From the NCBI GenBank assembly GCA_900554695.1, contig USHV01000010.1, positions 11,508 to 75,507 on the forward strand: a DNA stretch of 64,000 nucleotides. The letters are read 5' to 3'. Position numbers and translations under genes: made by a program. The DNA comes from an uncultured Prevotella sp. Its GTDB lineage: Bacteria > Bacteroidota > Bacteroidia > Bacteroidales > Bacteroidaceae. The notes under the pieces are model-generated. The model was given only the letters and a program-made list of their open reading frames with translations, made no database searches and had not been told where the DNA came from. Below, piece by piece: positions 40,978 to 49,001 of the stretch (its first letter is position 1; every line of letters begins with the position of its first letter).

Positions 40978-41093
40978 GCATGAAAATGCCGGATTGCTAT
41001 AATGTTCTGATATTCAGTGTATTAATGAATATGCGTAATTTTCGCTGTTTTTCGACCTTTGGGTGTCATTGATTGGAAAAACGCGAATTTTCG

Positions 41094-41370
41094 GAGGCTA
41101 AAATGTTAAAAAACGCACTGCGGATAGCGTTTATAATTATGTATGATGAATTATAAATCCCTGGTGTCATGATCTCCGTTCAGGGCCTATTAACGCCTCA
41201 CTGTACTGCGCAGATATAAAATTAATGTGCCATTGTGATTAAATTTCCATGAAATATACAGATTATTCAAATTTATTACCGATATTTGCAAAATATCACG
41301 CATGTGTGGCCGGAGAGCCTTTACGTGGCGTCGATAGATCCGTATGAGAATAATATTTTGTAAAAAGGAT
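41094..41370. other. Intergenic stretch before the EEP gene
   Basis: No gene was recognised. A box-like GATATTTG lies near 41281, which is a poor match to the -7 consensus. Confidence 0.4.
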
Positions 41371-42423
41371 ATGAAACGATTGAATTTTTTGCTTTTGGCG
41401 TTGCTGTGGCTTTCGATTACCATCGGAGCATCGGCACAGAAGAAGTATTCGGCTTATGCCGTGGGCTTCTACAATCAGGAGAATTTGTTTGACACATGTC
41501 ATGACGAAGGCAAGAACGACTACGAGTTTCTGCCCTCCGGCTCTTACCATTGGAACGGGCTGAAATACTCACACAAGTTGCGCAACATGGCGCGCGCACT
41601 TGCCGACATGGGCACCGACGTGCTGCCGGGTGTGGGATGCGCCGTGATAGGTGTGAGCGAGGTGGAGAACAACAAGGTGCTCACCGACCTCGTGGCTCAG
41701 AAACCTCTGGCAGAGCGCGGCTACCGTTTCGCTCATGTTGAGGGTCCGGACAAGCGTGGTGTGGATTGTGCGCTGCTCTACAATCCGGCTCTGTTCACCG
41801 TGCGCGACGTCAAGCTGGTACGTTATGTTCCCGAGGGCTCGATGGATAAAGACTATACCACGCGTGGTTTTCTCACCGTCAGCGGTACTCTTGCCGACGA
41901 ACATGTTACGATAGTAGTGTGTCACTGGCCAAGCCGTTTCGCCGGTTCGTTCTATCGTGAGGTGGCAGGACGACAGGTGAGAGCGCTCAAAGATTCGCTC
42001 ATGACTGCCGATCCTAAGGGCAAGGTCATCGTGATGGGCGATATGAACGACGACCCGATGAACAAGAGTATGCACGAGATGCTCTCGGCAAAGGCCGACA
42101 TCGAGGATGTGGGCGAGGGCGATATGTACAACCCGTGGTATAACATTCTGAAGAAAGAAGGACGCGGCACGCTTATGTATAGCGGTTCGTGGAACCTGTT
42201 CGACCAGATTGTGCTCACTCCTAACTTCCTCAACAAGAAGGGTAGCAAGGATTTTTCTACTCTGAAGTATTGGAAGAATCAGATATTCTCACGGCCATAT
42301 CTTTTCCAGACCGAGGGTAAATATAAAGGACAACCCAAGCGTACGACGGCCGGAGGTATATGGCTCGACGGATATTCAGACCACCTGCCCGTTGTCGTTT
42401 ATCTGGTGAAGGAGCAGAAATGA
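41371..42423 (+). CDS. Secreted endonuclease/exonuclease/phosphatase family protein
   Basis: From the ATG at 41371 the 350-residue protein has a signal peptide (MKRLNFLLLALLWLSITIGASAQ), followed by the EEP fold. Motifs in order are FYNQENLFDT, VIGVSEVENNKVL (metal-binding Glu), HVEGPDKRGVDCALLYNP, VCHWPSR, VIVMGDMNDDP (Asp-x-Asn) and GYSDHLPVVV (catalytic Asp-His). The family cleaves phosphodiester bonds in DNA, RNA, phosphoinositides or similar. An upstream in-frame ATG at 41344 would add nine residues before the signal and is less likely. The gene diverges from the TonB receptor and overlaps the next gene by four bases. Confidence 0.88.
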   Translation: MKRLNFLLLALLWLSITIGASAQKKYSAYAVGFYNQENLFDTCHDEGKNDYEFLPSGSYHWNGLKYSHKLRNMARALADMGTDVLPGVGCAVIGVSEVENNKVLTDLVAQKPLAERGYRFAHVEGPDKRGVDCALLYNPALFTVRDVKLVRYVPEGSMDKDYTTRGFLTVSGTLADEHVTIVVCHWPSRFAGSFYREVAGRQVRALKDSLMTADPKGKVIVMGDMNDDPMNKSMHEMLSAKADIEDVGEGDMYNPWYNILKKEGRGTLMYSGSWNLFDQIVLTPNFLNKKGSKDFSTLKYWKNQIFSRPYLFQTEGKYKGQPKRTTAGGIWLDGYSDHLPVVVYLVKEQK

Positions 42424-43046
42424 CAGTAAGTGCGACTGACACAGATGCCGCAAGGGCCGGAGACGTTCCCGCTGTGGAGCGTCATCCTTTCGAACCTTTC
42501 CTGCCGGACGGATGCCGCCTGCTGATGCTGGGCAGCTTCCCTCCGGCAGAGAAGCGTTGGGCCATGCGGTTCTATTATCCTAATTTCACCAACGACATGT
42601 GGCGCATCTTCGGGCTATGTTTCCATGGCGACAAGATGCGTTTCGTCGATCAGGAACACAAGACGTTCCGCCTTGATGACATAAAAAGCCTGCTGCGTCT
42701 CCGCGGTATCGGACTTTACGACACGGCGAGGGCCGTGCGCCGTCTCAAGAATACGGCGTCAGACAAAGACCTTGAGGTGGTGGAGCCGGTCGATCTGAAG
42801 GCCATGCTGCGCTCGTTGCCCGAATGTAGGGCTGTGGTGGTGACCGGTCAGAAGGCGTGCGACGTGCTGTCCGGATGTTTCGGAATAAGTCGTCAGCCTG
42901 CCGTGGGCGAATATGTGGACTTCAGTTTTGAGGGACGCGCGCTGAGGCTCTACCGCATGCCGAGCAGTTCGCGCGCCTATCCAATGAAGGTGGAACGCAA
43001 GGCCGAGTATTATAAACCCATGTTCGAACGCGAGACAGGGCTCTGA
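42420..43046 (+). CDS. Uracil-DNA glycosylase-superfamily protein
   Basis: The 208-residue protein begins at the ATG that overlaps the EEP stop (ATGA). The core opens with RLLMLGSFPPAEKRWAMRFY and YPNFTNDMWRIFG, the UDG-superfamily water-activating and pocket region in the form seen in Bacteroidota TDG/Mug-like proteins. RLRGIGLYDTARAVRR follows, then VVVTGQKACDVL and the late loop RMPSSSRAYPMKVERK, equivalent to the leucine/minor-groove loop. It probably removes uracil or mismatched bases from DNA. The acidic N-terminal 30 residues are not conserved in character. A longer frame begins at 42360 but lies inside the EEP gene. Confidence 0.8.
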   Translation: MTVSATDTDAARAGDVPAVERHPFEPFLPDGCRLLMLGSFPPAEKRWAMRFYYPNFTNDMWRIFGLCFHGDKMRFVDQEHKTFRLDDIKSLLRLRGIGLYDTARAVRRLKNTASDKDLEVVEPVDLKAMLRSLPECRAVVVTGQKACDVLSGCFGISRQPAVGEYVDFSFEGRALRLYRMPSSSRAYPMKVERKAEYYKPMFERETGL

Positions 43047-43119
43047 ACGCATCGGCACATCGCCGTAAACGGGACACGGGTCAGCAACAACCATTATCTG
43101 AAGATAAAAACTACTGCTT

Positions 43120-43746
43120 ATGAACAAAGTGACGATTATAGGAATAGCCGGTGGTACAGGCTCAGGAAAAACCACCGTTGTGAAGAAGATTGTGGAGTCG
43201 CTGCCGCCGCATCATGTGGCTGTGGTGCCGCTCGACTCTTATTATAACGACACGTCTGACATGACTGAGGAGGAGCGTCATGCCATAAACTTCGACCATC
43301 CTGATGCGTTCGACTGGAAACTGCTCATAAAACACATCAACGAACTGCGTGAGGGCAGACCGGTGGAACAGCCCACATATTCGTATCTGAAGTGCAACCG
43401 ACTGCCTGAAACGGTGCATGTGGAACCTAAACCGGTGATTATAGTCGAGGGCATAATGACCCTTCTGAACAAGAAGCTGAGGGATATGATGGATCTGAAG
43501 ATATTTGTAGATTGCGACAGCGACGAGCGTCTGATACGCAACATACAGCGCGACATCATAGACCGCGGACGCACTGTGTCGATGGTTGTTGACAGATATC
43601 TGAAAGTTCTCAAGCCTATGCACGAGCAGTTCATCGAGCCGACGAAGCGTTATGCCGATGTCATCATACCGCAGGGAGGCGACAATCTGAAAGGCATAGG
43701 CATTATATGTAAGTATATCGAGGGCATTGTGCCCCACGATGAATAA
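43120..43746 (+). CDS. udk: Uridine kinase
   Basis: The 208-residue kinase has the P-loop GGTGSGKT (residues 11-18), VPLDSYYNDTSDMTEEER with the catalytic Asp and uridine-binding Tyr-Tyr, INFDHPDAFDWKLL, PTYSYLKCNRLPET and VIIVEGIMTLLN, followed by FVDCDSDERLIRNIQRDI with the lid arginines. Udk phosphorylates uridine and cytidine. Its place after a secreted nucleic-acid/phosphoester enzyme and a DNA glycosylase is consistent with nucleoside salvage, though the 73-base gap means cotranscription is not certain. Confidence 0.94.
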   Translation: MNKVTIIGIAGGTGSGKTTVVKKIVESLPPHHVAVVPLDSYYNDTSDMTEEERHAINFDHPDAFDWKLLIKHINELREGRPVEQPTYSYLKCNRLPETVHVEPKPVIIVEGIMTLLNKKLRDMMDLKIFVDCDSDERLIRNIQRDIIDRGRTVSMVVDRYLKVLKPMHEQFIEPTKRYADVIIPQGGDNLKGIGIICKYIEGIVPHDE

Positions 43747-43780
43747 TGGTGCGTCGCCATTGATAGGCGCGCGCCACCAG

Positions 43781-44413
43781 TCATTTCTTATTTGTTTCGG
43801 TGAGGAGGCTTTTGTCTTTCTCACCTTTTTTTTCGTCTGTCTCCTTCATTTTCTTGCGCAGCAGATAGAACTTGATGGAGTTCACGCTCTCTGATACGCC
43901 GTAGAGCAGCATGCACCAGCCTATGACAAACAGCGGCGCGGAGGCAATGGCCGACGGTCGTATGAGTGCGAGAAGACCTACGAGAAGTATCACCGACGGC
44001 ATTATCCAGAAGTAAATGCCAACGCGGAACGTGCGTGCTATGGCGGCAAGGCTTACAAACTGGCCTATCGCTCCGATGATAAGGATGGCGGCAAGGATGA
44101 ACATCAGCCATGATATAAACGCGTTGGGCATGAGCGCGAGGATGAGTCCGAGAACTATGCTGCCCAGACCTGTCAGCGGAAACGACACCTTGAAGCCGCT
44201 CAGTTGGCGTCCTTCGGCATCGAAAAGCTGCACATCGCTCTCGCGGCGGCGTGCCACGAAGTATGCCGCGCAGGATATTACACCGGACAGAAAGAACAAT
44301 ATGCCGATGACGATGGTGAGCCATGTGACGGTCTGTTCTCTGTATTTTATCAGCAGTACGCCCATTATTATTGCGCTGACGGCGCGTGCCAGCGAGCTTT
44401 GTATTATCTGCAT
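43781..44413 (-). CDS. DUF308 (HdeD-family) membrane protein
   Basis: The 210-residue protein has six hydrophobic segments in three pairs (about residues 8-52, 80-125 and 135-180), the DUF308 repeat arrangement, with LARAVSAIIMGVLLI at the first and PLFVIGWCMLLYGVSE at the last. A soluble insertion (RRRESDVQLFDAEGRQLSGF) follows the first pair. The tail is highly charged (KKMKETDEKKGEKDKS). HdeD in enterobacteria is linked to acid resistance, but the role here is unknown. The -7 box TATATTTG is at 44518-44525. The gene is convergent with udk. Confidence 0.82.
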   Translation of the reverse strand: MQIIQSSLARAVSAIIMGVLLIKYREQTVTWLTIVIGILFFLSGVISCAAYFVARRRESDVQLFDAEGRQLSGFKVSFPLTGLGSIVLGLILALMPNAFISWLMFILAAILIIGAIGQFVSLAAIARTFRVGIYFWIMPSVILLVGLLALIRPSAIASAPLFVIGWCMLLYGVSESVNSIKFYLLRKKMKETDEKKGEKDKSLLTETNKK

Positions 44414-44517
44414 GGTTTTAATTTTTTATGGTTTCTTTGTCGTGTCGTATTTTTTAATCCGGTTATTACGTGCGCATGGCCTTTCTGTATGTGTGCCGAG
44501 GCGCATCCTATATTATG

Positions 44518-44525
44518 CAAATATA
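44518..44525 (-). promoter_or_regulatory. -7 box for the DUF308 gene
   Basis: The reverse strand reads TATATTTG, about 105 bases before the ATG. Confidence 0.55.
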
Positions 44526-44592
44526 GGAAAAGTTAGGCACACTGCAAGTGCCGGAGAGTGCTTTTTTATTTTGTAGTGTCGTATGGTTGGAG

Positions 44593-44705
44593 TATCTTTG
44601 CATAAGATATGATGCGGTTCGGCAATGCCAAATCCGGAAAAACTTTGTTTCTCCGTTTTGTCGTTGCTCTCACCTTTCACTATCTTTGCATAAGATACTC
44701 TGCAC
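44593..44705 (+). promoter_or_regulatory. Promoter-bearing repeat upstream of the histidine phosphatase gene
   Basis: Two TATCTTTG boxes (44593-44600 and 44681-44688) lie 88 bases apart, each followed by CATAAGATA. GATGCGGTTCGGCAAT follows the first box and TTGCTCTCACCTTTCAC precedes the second. This is the same module as upstream of dnaX. After it comes a palindrome-like GAAAGTAAACTTTC. Confidence 0.75.
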
Positions 44706-44782
44706 TCGGGAAATTGAAAGTAAACTTTCTTTCCACTCGTTTGCGCTATCTTGAAACTCAAAACGATATAAGGATAATAATT

Positions 44783-45289
44783 ATGACAAGACTTTATTTG
44801 GTACGTCACGGAGAGACATTTGACAATGTTAATAAGATATTGCAGGGTCAGACACCCGGCGAACTGACACCTGAAGGCATAAGACAGGCCGAAGCCGTGA
44901 GAGACAGAATGGCAGGAGAGAAAATCGACGCGTTTGTCTCGAGCGACTTGAAGCGTTCTTACGACACGTGCAGAATAATAGCCGGACCTCACGGAATGGA
45001 TGTTGTCACCACTCCGTTGCTTCGCGAACGCGACTGGGGAGGGTTCACAGGAAAGTATATTCCCGACCTGAAGGACCAGAAATGGCCCGACGATGTGGAG
45101 TCGATTGACGCTCTTCGTGAGCGCGCGGGACGTTTTCTCGACTTCATACGCAAGTCGTATCCGGGCAAGACAGTGCTGGCTGTGGGACATGGCATTGTGA
45201 ATAAGGCGGTGCAGAGTGTTTATTGGGGAAAACCGATGAACGAGATAGAGCGTATGACAAATGCAGAGGTGCGGACTCTTGATTTATAG
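44783..45289 (+). CDS. Histidine phosphatase (phosphoglycerate-mutase-like)
   Basis: The 168-residue protein starts at the ATG giving MTRLYLVRHGETFDNVN; the RHGE motif (residues 8-11) carries the phospho-accepting His9. The pattern continues with ALPHA-ribazole-phosphatase/PhoE-like features: ILQGQTPGELTPEGIRQAE, VSSDLKRSYDTC and LLRERDWGGFTG, and the second catalytic His is in LAVGHGIVNKAV. The protein is short for true phosphoglycerate mutase, so a small-molecule phosphatase is more likely. An open frame continues upstream to 44609 through the promoter repeat, but that part is not expected to be translated. A 13-base hairpin overlaps the stop codon. Confidence 0.88.
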   Translation: MTRLYLVRHGETFDNVNKILQGQTPGELTPEGIRQAEAVRDRMAGEKIDAFVSSDLKRSYDTCRIIAGPHGMDVVTTPLLRERDWGGFTGKYIPDLKDQKWPDDVESIDALRERAGRFLDFIRKSYPGKTVLAVGHGIVNKAVQSVYWGKPMNEIERMTNAEVRTLDL

Positions 45290-45303
45290 ATCCGCACCTC
45301 TGC
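45263..45303 (+). terminator. Hairpin overlapping the stop codon of the histidine phosphatase gene
   Basis: GCAGAGGTGCGGA (45263-45275) and TCCGCACCTCTGC (45291-45303) form a perfect 13-base stem. The TAG stop (45287-45289) is in the loop. The T-run after it is weak. Confidence 0.6.
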
Positions 45304-45425
45304 TGCTTGTCTGTCCTTAATCAATCAATGTTTATCATTTAATAATGGAAGAGACAGATACCGTTGAATTTGAATTTTAAATTATGTTGACTTACACTTA
45401 CGCTTGTTTGGAAGGAGTTGTCAGC

Positions 45426-46463
45426 TTAGCGGCGTCCGCCGAATTTGCCACCGCCACGACTTGGTGATGCCGTACTCCTGTTCGTTCTTGGCGAGCTCTT
45501 CGGAGCTGAGAACGACGAGCGGTTGCTGCTGCGCGATACCCGCGTGCTGCTTTTCGCACGGTTGCCTCCGAACGATCTGGTGGTGTTGCCGGTGCTTCTT
45601 GGCGACTTGTTGCGTATGTTGTTTATCAGGTCGCGGTTGTTGCTTGCCGATCCTCCGAGACGTCCGCTTCTTGAGAACGACGACTTGTTCTTTACCGTTC
45701 TGTCGGTAGATAGGTTGCCGTTTCTCGGTGTGAACGTGTTGCGCGGTTTCTGTTCGGCCTTCTTTACGGTTCCTCCGCGCATACCTCCGAAGCTGGAAGC
45801 ATTGATAGATGGTACGTCCTTCTTGTTGGTTATGCCTGAAGACCGTTTGCCGAAGCTGCCTCCGTTGTTGTTGGGACGGCTTGTAACGAGAGGCTTGTTG
45901 CCGTTCTTTCTGTTGCCGAATATGCCTGTGTGACCTTTGCCATAGTCGCCGCGTTTGAATCCGTCGCGCATTCCGAAGTGGGTTACACCCGGTTTCGGTC
46001 TGAAGTCATGGCGCTTATACCATGAGTGTCCGCCGTTGTGTCTCCAGCTGTGACCACCTTTATATACAACCACGAAGTGCGGACAACCGAAGTAGAAATA
46101 GTCTCTGCGCGGATAGCGTGCGTATATTCTGAACCGCCAGTAGCCTGCGCTCCAGTAGAGCGGACGGTAGAAATAGAGTGCTGAGCAGAACGTGTTGTAC
46201 TGCCAGTCGAGCAGTATGTAGCTCATGTCCAGAGTGCGCTGCCGCCAGTAGATACCGAATAGGTCGTCCTGTGTGCGTATGCTCATAAGATAGTCGAGGT
46301 TTATCTCGTATGCAGCTTCATACTGCTCTTCGCTCAGATTAAGTTCATACGCCATCTTGTCTGTGAGGAAAAGCGCCTGTTCGCGTGCCTGTTCATAGCT
46401 CATCGCGTTTGCCGATATCGCCGTAACGAACAGAATAATAAGGGCAGATATAAACTTTTTCAT
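45426..46463 (-). CDS. Secreted basic low-complexity protein, function unknown
   Basis: From the ATG at 46463 the 345-residue protein has a signal peptide (MKKFISALIILFVTAISANA). A helical domain follows (about 21-75) with YEQAREQALFLTDKMAYELNL, resembling the helical hairpins of periplasmic metal-sensing or Spy/CpxP-like proteins. An aromatic block (about 80-125, SALYFYRPLYWSAGYW) comes next. The rest is very basic and rich in Ser, Arg, Asn and Gly (for example NNRDLINNIRNKSPRSTG) and ends GGGKFGGRR. Such a tail suggests nucleic-acid, glycan or surface binding. I do not recognise a named family. A -7 box TATCTTTG precedes it at 46509-46516. Confidence 0.72.
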   Translation of the reverse strand: MKKFISALIILFVTAISANAMSYEQAREQALFLTDKMAYELNLSEEQYEAAYEINLDYLMSIRTQDDLFGIYWRQRTLDMSYILLDWQYNTFCSALYFYRPLYWSAGYWRFRIYARYPRRDYFYFGCPHFVVVYKGGHSWRHNGGHSWYKRHDFRPKPGVTHFGMRDGFKRGDYGKGHTGIFGNRKNGNKPLVTSRPNNNGGSFGKRSSGITNKKDVPSINASSFGGMRGGTVKKAEQKPRNTFTPRNGNLSTDRTVKNKSSFSRSGRLGGSASNNRDLINNIRNKSPRSTGNTTRSFGGNRAKSSTRVSRSSNRSSFSAPKSSPRTNRSTASPSRGGGKFGGRR

Positions 46464-46508
46464 AATCGTATATTTAGATGTTATACATTCTTTATCTTTT
46501 CTCTGATG

Positions 46509-46516
46509 CAAAGATA
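46509..46516 (-). promoter_or_regulatory. -7 box for the basic secreted protein gene
   Basis: The reverse strand reads TATCTTTG about 45 bases before the ATG; it overlaps a longer in-frame start (46511), which is therefore rejected. Confidence 0.6.
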
Positions 46517-46681
46517 CAATGAGTTTTTCCGCCGGAAGAGGGAAATTTCCTATATTATCGGGGGATTTCCCTATAATGTAATATGGGTTTGTCTATTGCC
46601 GAGAAAATGTCGTGATGAGCAGACTTTGAGCCATTTTTTGCACAATGTAGCGTAAAATACGTGTTTATCGGACGAGTGATG

Positions 46682-46689
46682 TAATTTTG
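46682..46689 (+). promoter_or_regulatory. -7 box for the Wzi-family gene
   Basis: TAATTTTG lies 25 bases before the ATG at 46715. Confidence 0.6.
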
Positions 46690-46714
46690 TAGGATATTTT
46701 ACGTTAATATAGAT

Positions 46715-48271
46715 ATGAGATATGTATATGTGATAGGGCTGTTGCTTTCGGCAGGACTTACGGCCCGTGCGCAGGCGTGGACCGATTTTGACAATCCGGG
46801 AAAACTCAAACCTTTTCACGGAATGAGATACATGGTTGAGACGCAAGGCTCGTTCTCCAACAACAAGACACCGTTGTGGCTCAACGCCAACAAGTACGGA
46901 CTGAGCTCGTTGGAGAGCAACAACGGATATGTGAGAGGCATGGTGGCGCGCGATCTGGCGCAGGATTCCATAAGACGGTGGGGCATAGGCTACGGCGTTG
47001 ACGTTGCGGTGCCGGTGAACTATACGAGCAGCGTGGTGGTGCAGCAGGCCTATGCCGAACTGAGATGGCTCTACGGAGTGCTCACCGTGGGCAGCAAGCA
47101 GCAGCCCATGGAACTGAAGAACAACGCGCTGAGCAGCGGATCGCAGACTCTCGGCATCAATGCGAGGCCTGTGCCACAGGTGCGTCTGGCGCTGCCCGAC
47201 TATTGGGTGCTGCCTTTCTCGCACGGATGGCTGAGGGTGAAGGGACACATAGCTTACGGCAAGATGACCGATGACAACTGGCAGCACAAGGTGACCGACT
47301 GCAAGTCGAAGTATGCCGACGACGTGCTCTACCACAGCAAGGCGGGCTATATAAAGATAGGCAATGAGGACAGATTCATGCCCTGGTCGCTCGAACTGGG
47401 ATTGGAGATGGCCGCCACGTTCGGAGGAACGGCATACCGCCCGCAGAGCGACGGCACGATGCTGGCCCTGAAAGGCGAGGGCGGACTGAAAGGCATGTGG
47501 CACGCATTCATTCCCGGAGGCGCGGACGCGGGCGAGACGCTCTACAAGAACATCGCCGGCAACCAGGTGGGATCGTGGCTCATGCGTGTGAACTACGACG
47601 GCGACCGCTGGCGTCTGGGCATTTATGCCGACAAGTATTTCGAGGACCACTCGGCAATGTTCCTGCTCGACTACGACGGTTACGGCCAGGGCGATGAGTG
47701 GCAGAAGAAGAAAAAGAGCAAGTTCATACTCTACGACCTCAAGGATATGATGCTCGGCGCTGAGGTGAACCTGAAATACGGCACGTGGCTCCGCGACATA
47801 GTGTTCGAATATATATACACGAAGTATCAGAGCGGACCGGTGTATCACGACCACACACAGGACATATCCGACCACATCGGCGGCATAGACAATTATTATA
47901 ATCATTATGTATATACCGGCTGGCAGCACTGGGGACAGGTGATAGGCAACCCGCTCTACCGCTCGCCGATATACAACGACGACGGCACAATATCGGTAAA
48001 GGATTCGCGCTTCATGGCTTTCCATCTCGGCATAGACGGCCGCCCTACGGAGAATCTGTCATACCGGTTGCTCGGCACGTGGCAGGAGGGTCTGGGAACG
48101 TATGCCATGCCATACACAAAGAAGCAGCATAACGTGAGCTTCATGGCTGAGGCCACATACAGTTTCAGACACAACTGGAAGGTGACGGGTGCCTATGCGA
48201 TGGACTTTGGTCATATTCTCGGCAACAACGCCGGTTTCCAGCTCACAATATCCAAGAGCGGATGGTTCTGA
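46715..48271 (+). CDS. Capsule assembly Wzi-family outer-membrane protein
   Basis: The 518-residue protein has a signal peptide (MRYVYVIGLLLSAGLTARAQA), then repeated amphipathic strands typical of a beta-barrel. Wzi-like features include TQGSFSNNKTPLWLNANKYG, the strand VGSKQQPMELKNNALSSGSQ, VRLALPDYWVLPF, and the region VFEYIYTKYQSGPVYHDHTQ plus YVYTGWQHWGQVIGNPLYRS. Wzi binds capsular polysaccharide at the outer surface in enterobacteria; Bacteroidota paralogues are numerous and their roles are less clear. A small lipoprotein gene follows 51 bases later. The polysaccharide locus starts about 1 kb downstream, so a functional link is plausible. Confidence 0.85.
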   Translation: MRYVYVIGLLLSAGLTARAQAWTDFDNPGKLKPFHGMRYMVETQGSFSNNKTPLWLNANKYGLSSLESNNGYVRGMVARDLAQDSIRRWGIGYGVDVAVPVNYTSSVVVQQAYAELRWLYGVLTVGSKQQPMELKNNALSSGSQTLGINARPVPQVRLALPDYWVLPFSHGWLRVKGHIAYGKMTDDNWQHKVTDCKSKYADDVLYHSKAGYIKIGNEDRFMPWSLELGLEMAATFGGTAYRPQSDGTMLALKGEGGLKGMWHAFIPGGADAGETLYKNIAGNQVGSWLMRVNYDGDRWRLGIYADKYFEDHSAMFLLDYDGYGQGDEWQKKKKSKFILYDLKDMMLGAEVNLKYGTWLRDIVFEYIYTKYQSGPVYHDHTQDISDHIGGIDNYYNHYVYTGWQHWGQVIGNPLYRSPIYNDDGTISVKDSRFMAFHLGIDGRPTENLSYRLLGTWQEGLGTYAMPYTKKQHNVSFMAEATYSFRHNWKVTGAYAMDFGHILGNNAGFQLTISKSGWF

Positions 48272-48322
48272 AAAACGTACGGTAGGACATCGGGTGAAAC
48301 GTGAATTTAAAGACAACAGACA

Positions 48323-48775
48323 ATGGAAATGATGAAGAAAAACATATACGTAATAATGACGGCGTGGCTGGTCATGAGTGTATTTGTATCGTGCGACATA
48401 GAGACATCGGACAATGGCAAGCTCGACGGATACTGGCATCTCGACAGGGTCGATACGCTCTCGACCGGCGGAAGGACCGACTTGTCCAACAAATACATAT
48501 TCTGGGCGGTGCAGAAAGACTTGCTCAACACCATTGACAGACACGACGGTGCGGGCGATTTTCTTTTCCGTTTTGAGCACAAGGGCACTACGCTGCGCCT
48601 GTATGAACCGCACGTGAACGACAGAATGAACGGAGACCCGGCTGTGGAGGACGCAGGAGTGCTGAGTCCGTTCGGCGTGAACGCGCTCGACGAGACATTC
48701 AATGTGAACAAACTGACGGGTTCGAAGATGGTGCTGTCGACAGATGAACTGAAACTGAGTTTCACAAAACTGTGA
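48323..48775 (+). CDS. Small lipocalin-like lipoprotein
   Basis: The 150-residue protein has a lipoprotein signal (VFVSC, Cys24). A lipocalin-like pattern follows, starting with LDGYWHLDRVDTLSTGG, then DLSNKYIFWAVQKDLL, FLFRFEHKGTTLRLYEP and, at the end, KMVLSTDELKLSFTKL. Similar proteins are annotated as lipocalin-like or DUF4847. Ligand and function are unknown. It follows the Wzi-family gene on the same strand by 51 bases and is closed by a hairpin terminator, so the two probably form one transcript. Confidence 0.72.
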   Translation: MEMMKKNIYVIMTAWLVMSVFVSCDIETSDNGKLDGYWHLDRVDTLSTGGRTDLSNKYIFWAVQKDLLNTIDRHDGAGDFLFRFEHKGTTLRLYEPHVNDRMNGDPAVEDAGVLSPFGVNALDETFNVNKLTGSKMVLSTDELKLSFTKL

Positions 48776-48873
48776 TGCACTAATATTAACGGTGCAGCAG
48801 CGAATACTTCATTCCGCCCATAGCGGAGTGGCCGACAGTGGAACAGAGTAGGGCAGGGCGTGCCCGGTTTGTT

Positions 48874-48925
48874 ACGTTCCGGATGTGCGTGTGATGTTTT
48901 GCCGTACATCCGGAACGTTTTATAT
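48874..48925 (+). terminator. Terminator after the lipocalin-like gene
   Basis: ACGTTCCGGATGT (48874-48886) and ACATCCGGAACGT (48906-48918) form a perfect 13-base stem followed by TTTATAT. Confidence 0.75.
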
Positions 48926-49001
48926 CATGCATATCGATGCTTTCAGAAACGATATTTATGTGTGTATGAAAGTAAATTTAAAGAAAACTAAGACGTTGCA
49001 C

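Noticed and set aside
44609..44782. N-terminal extension of the histidine phosphatase (58 extra codons).
   Set aside because: It translates the promoter repeat; the family begins at MTRLYLVRHGE and the last -7 box lies inside the extension.
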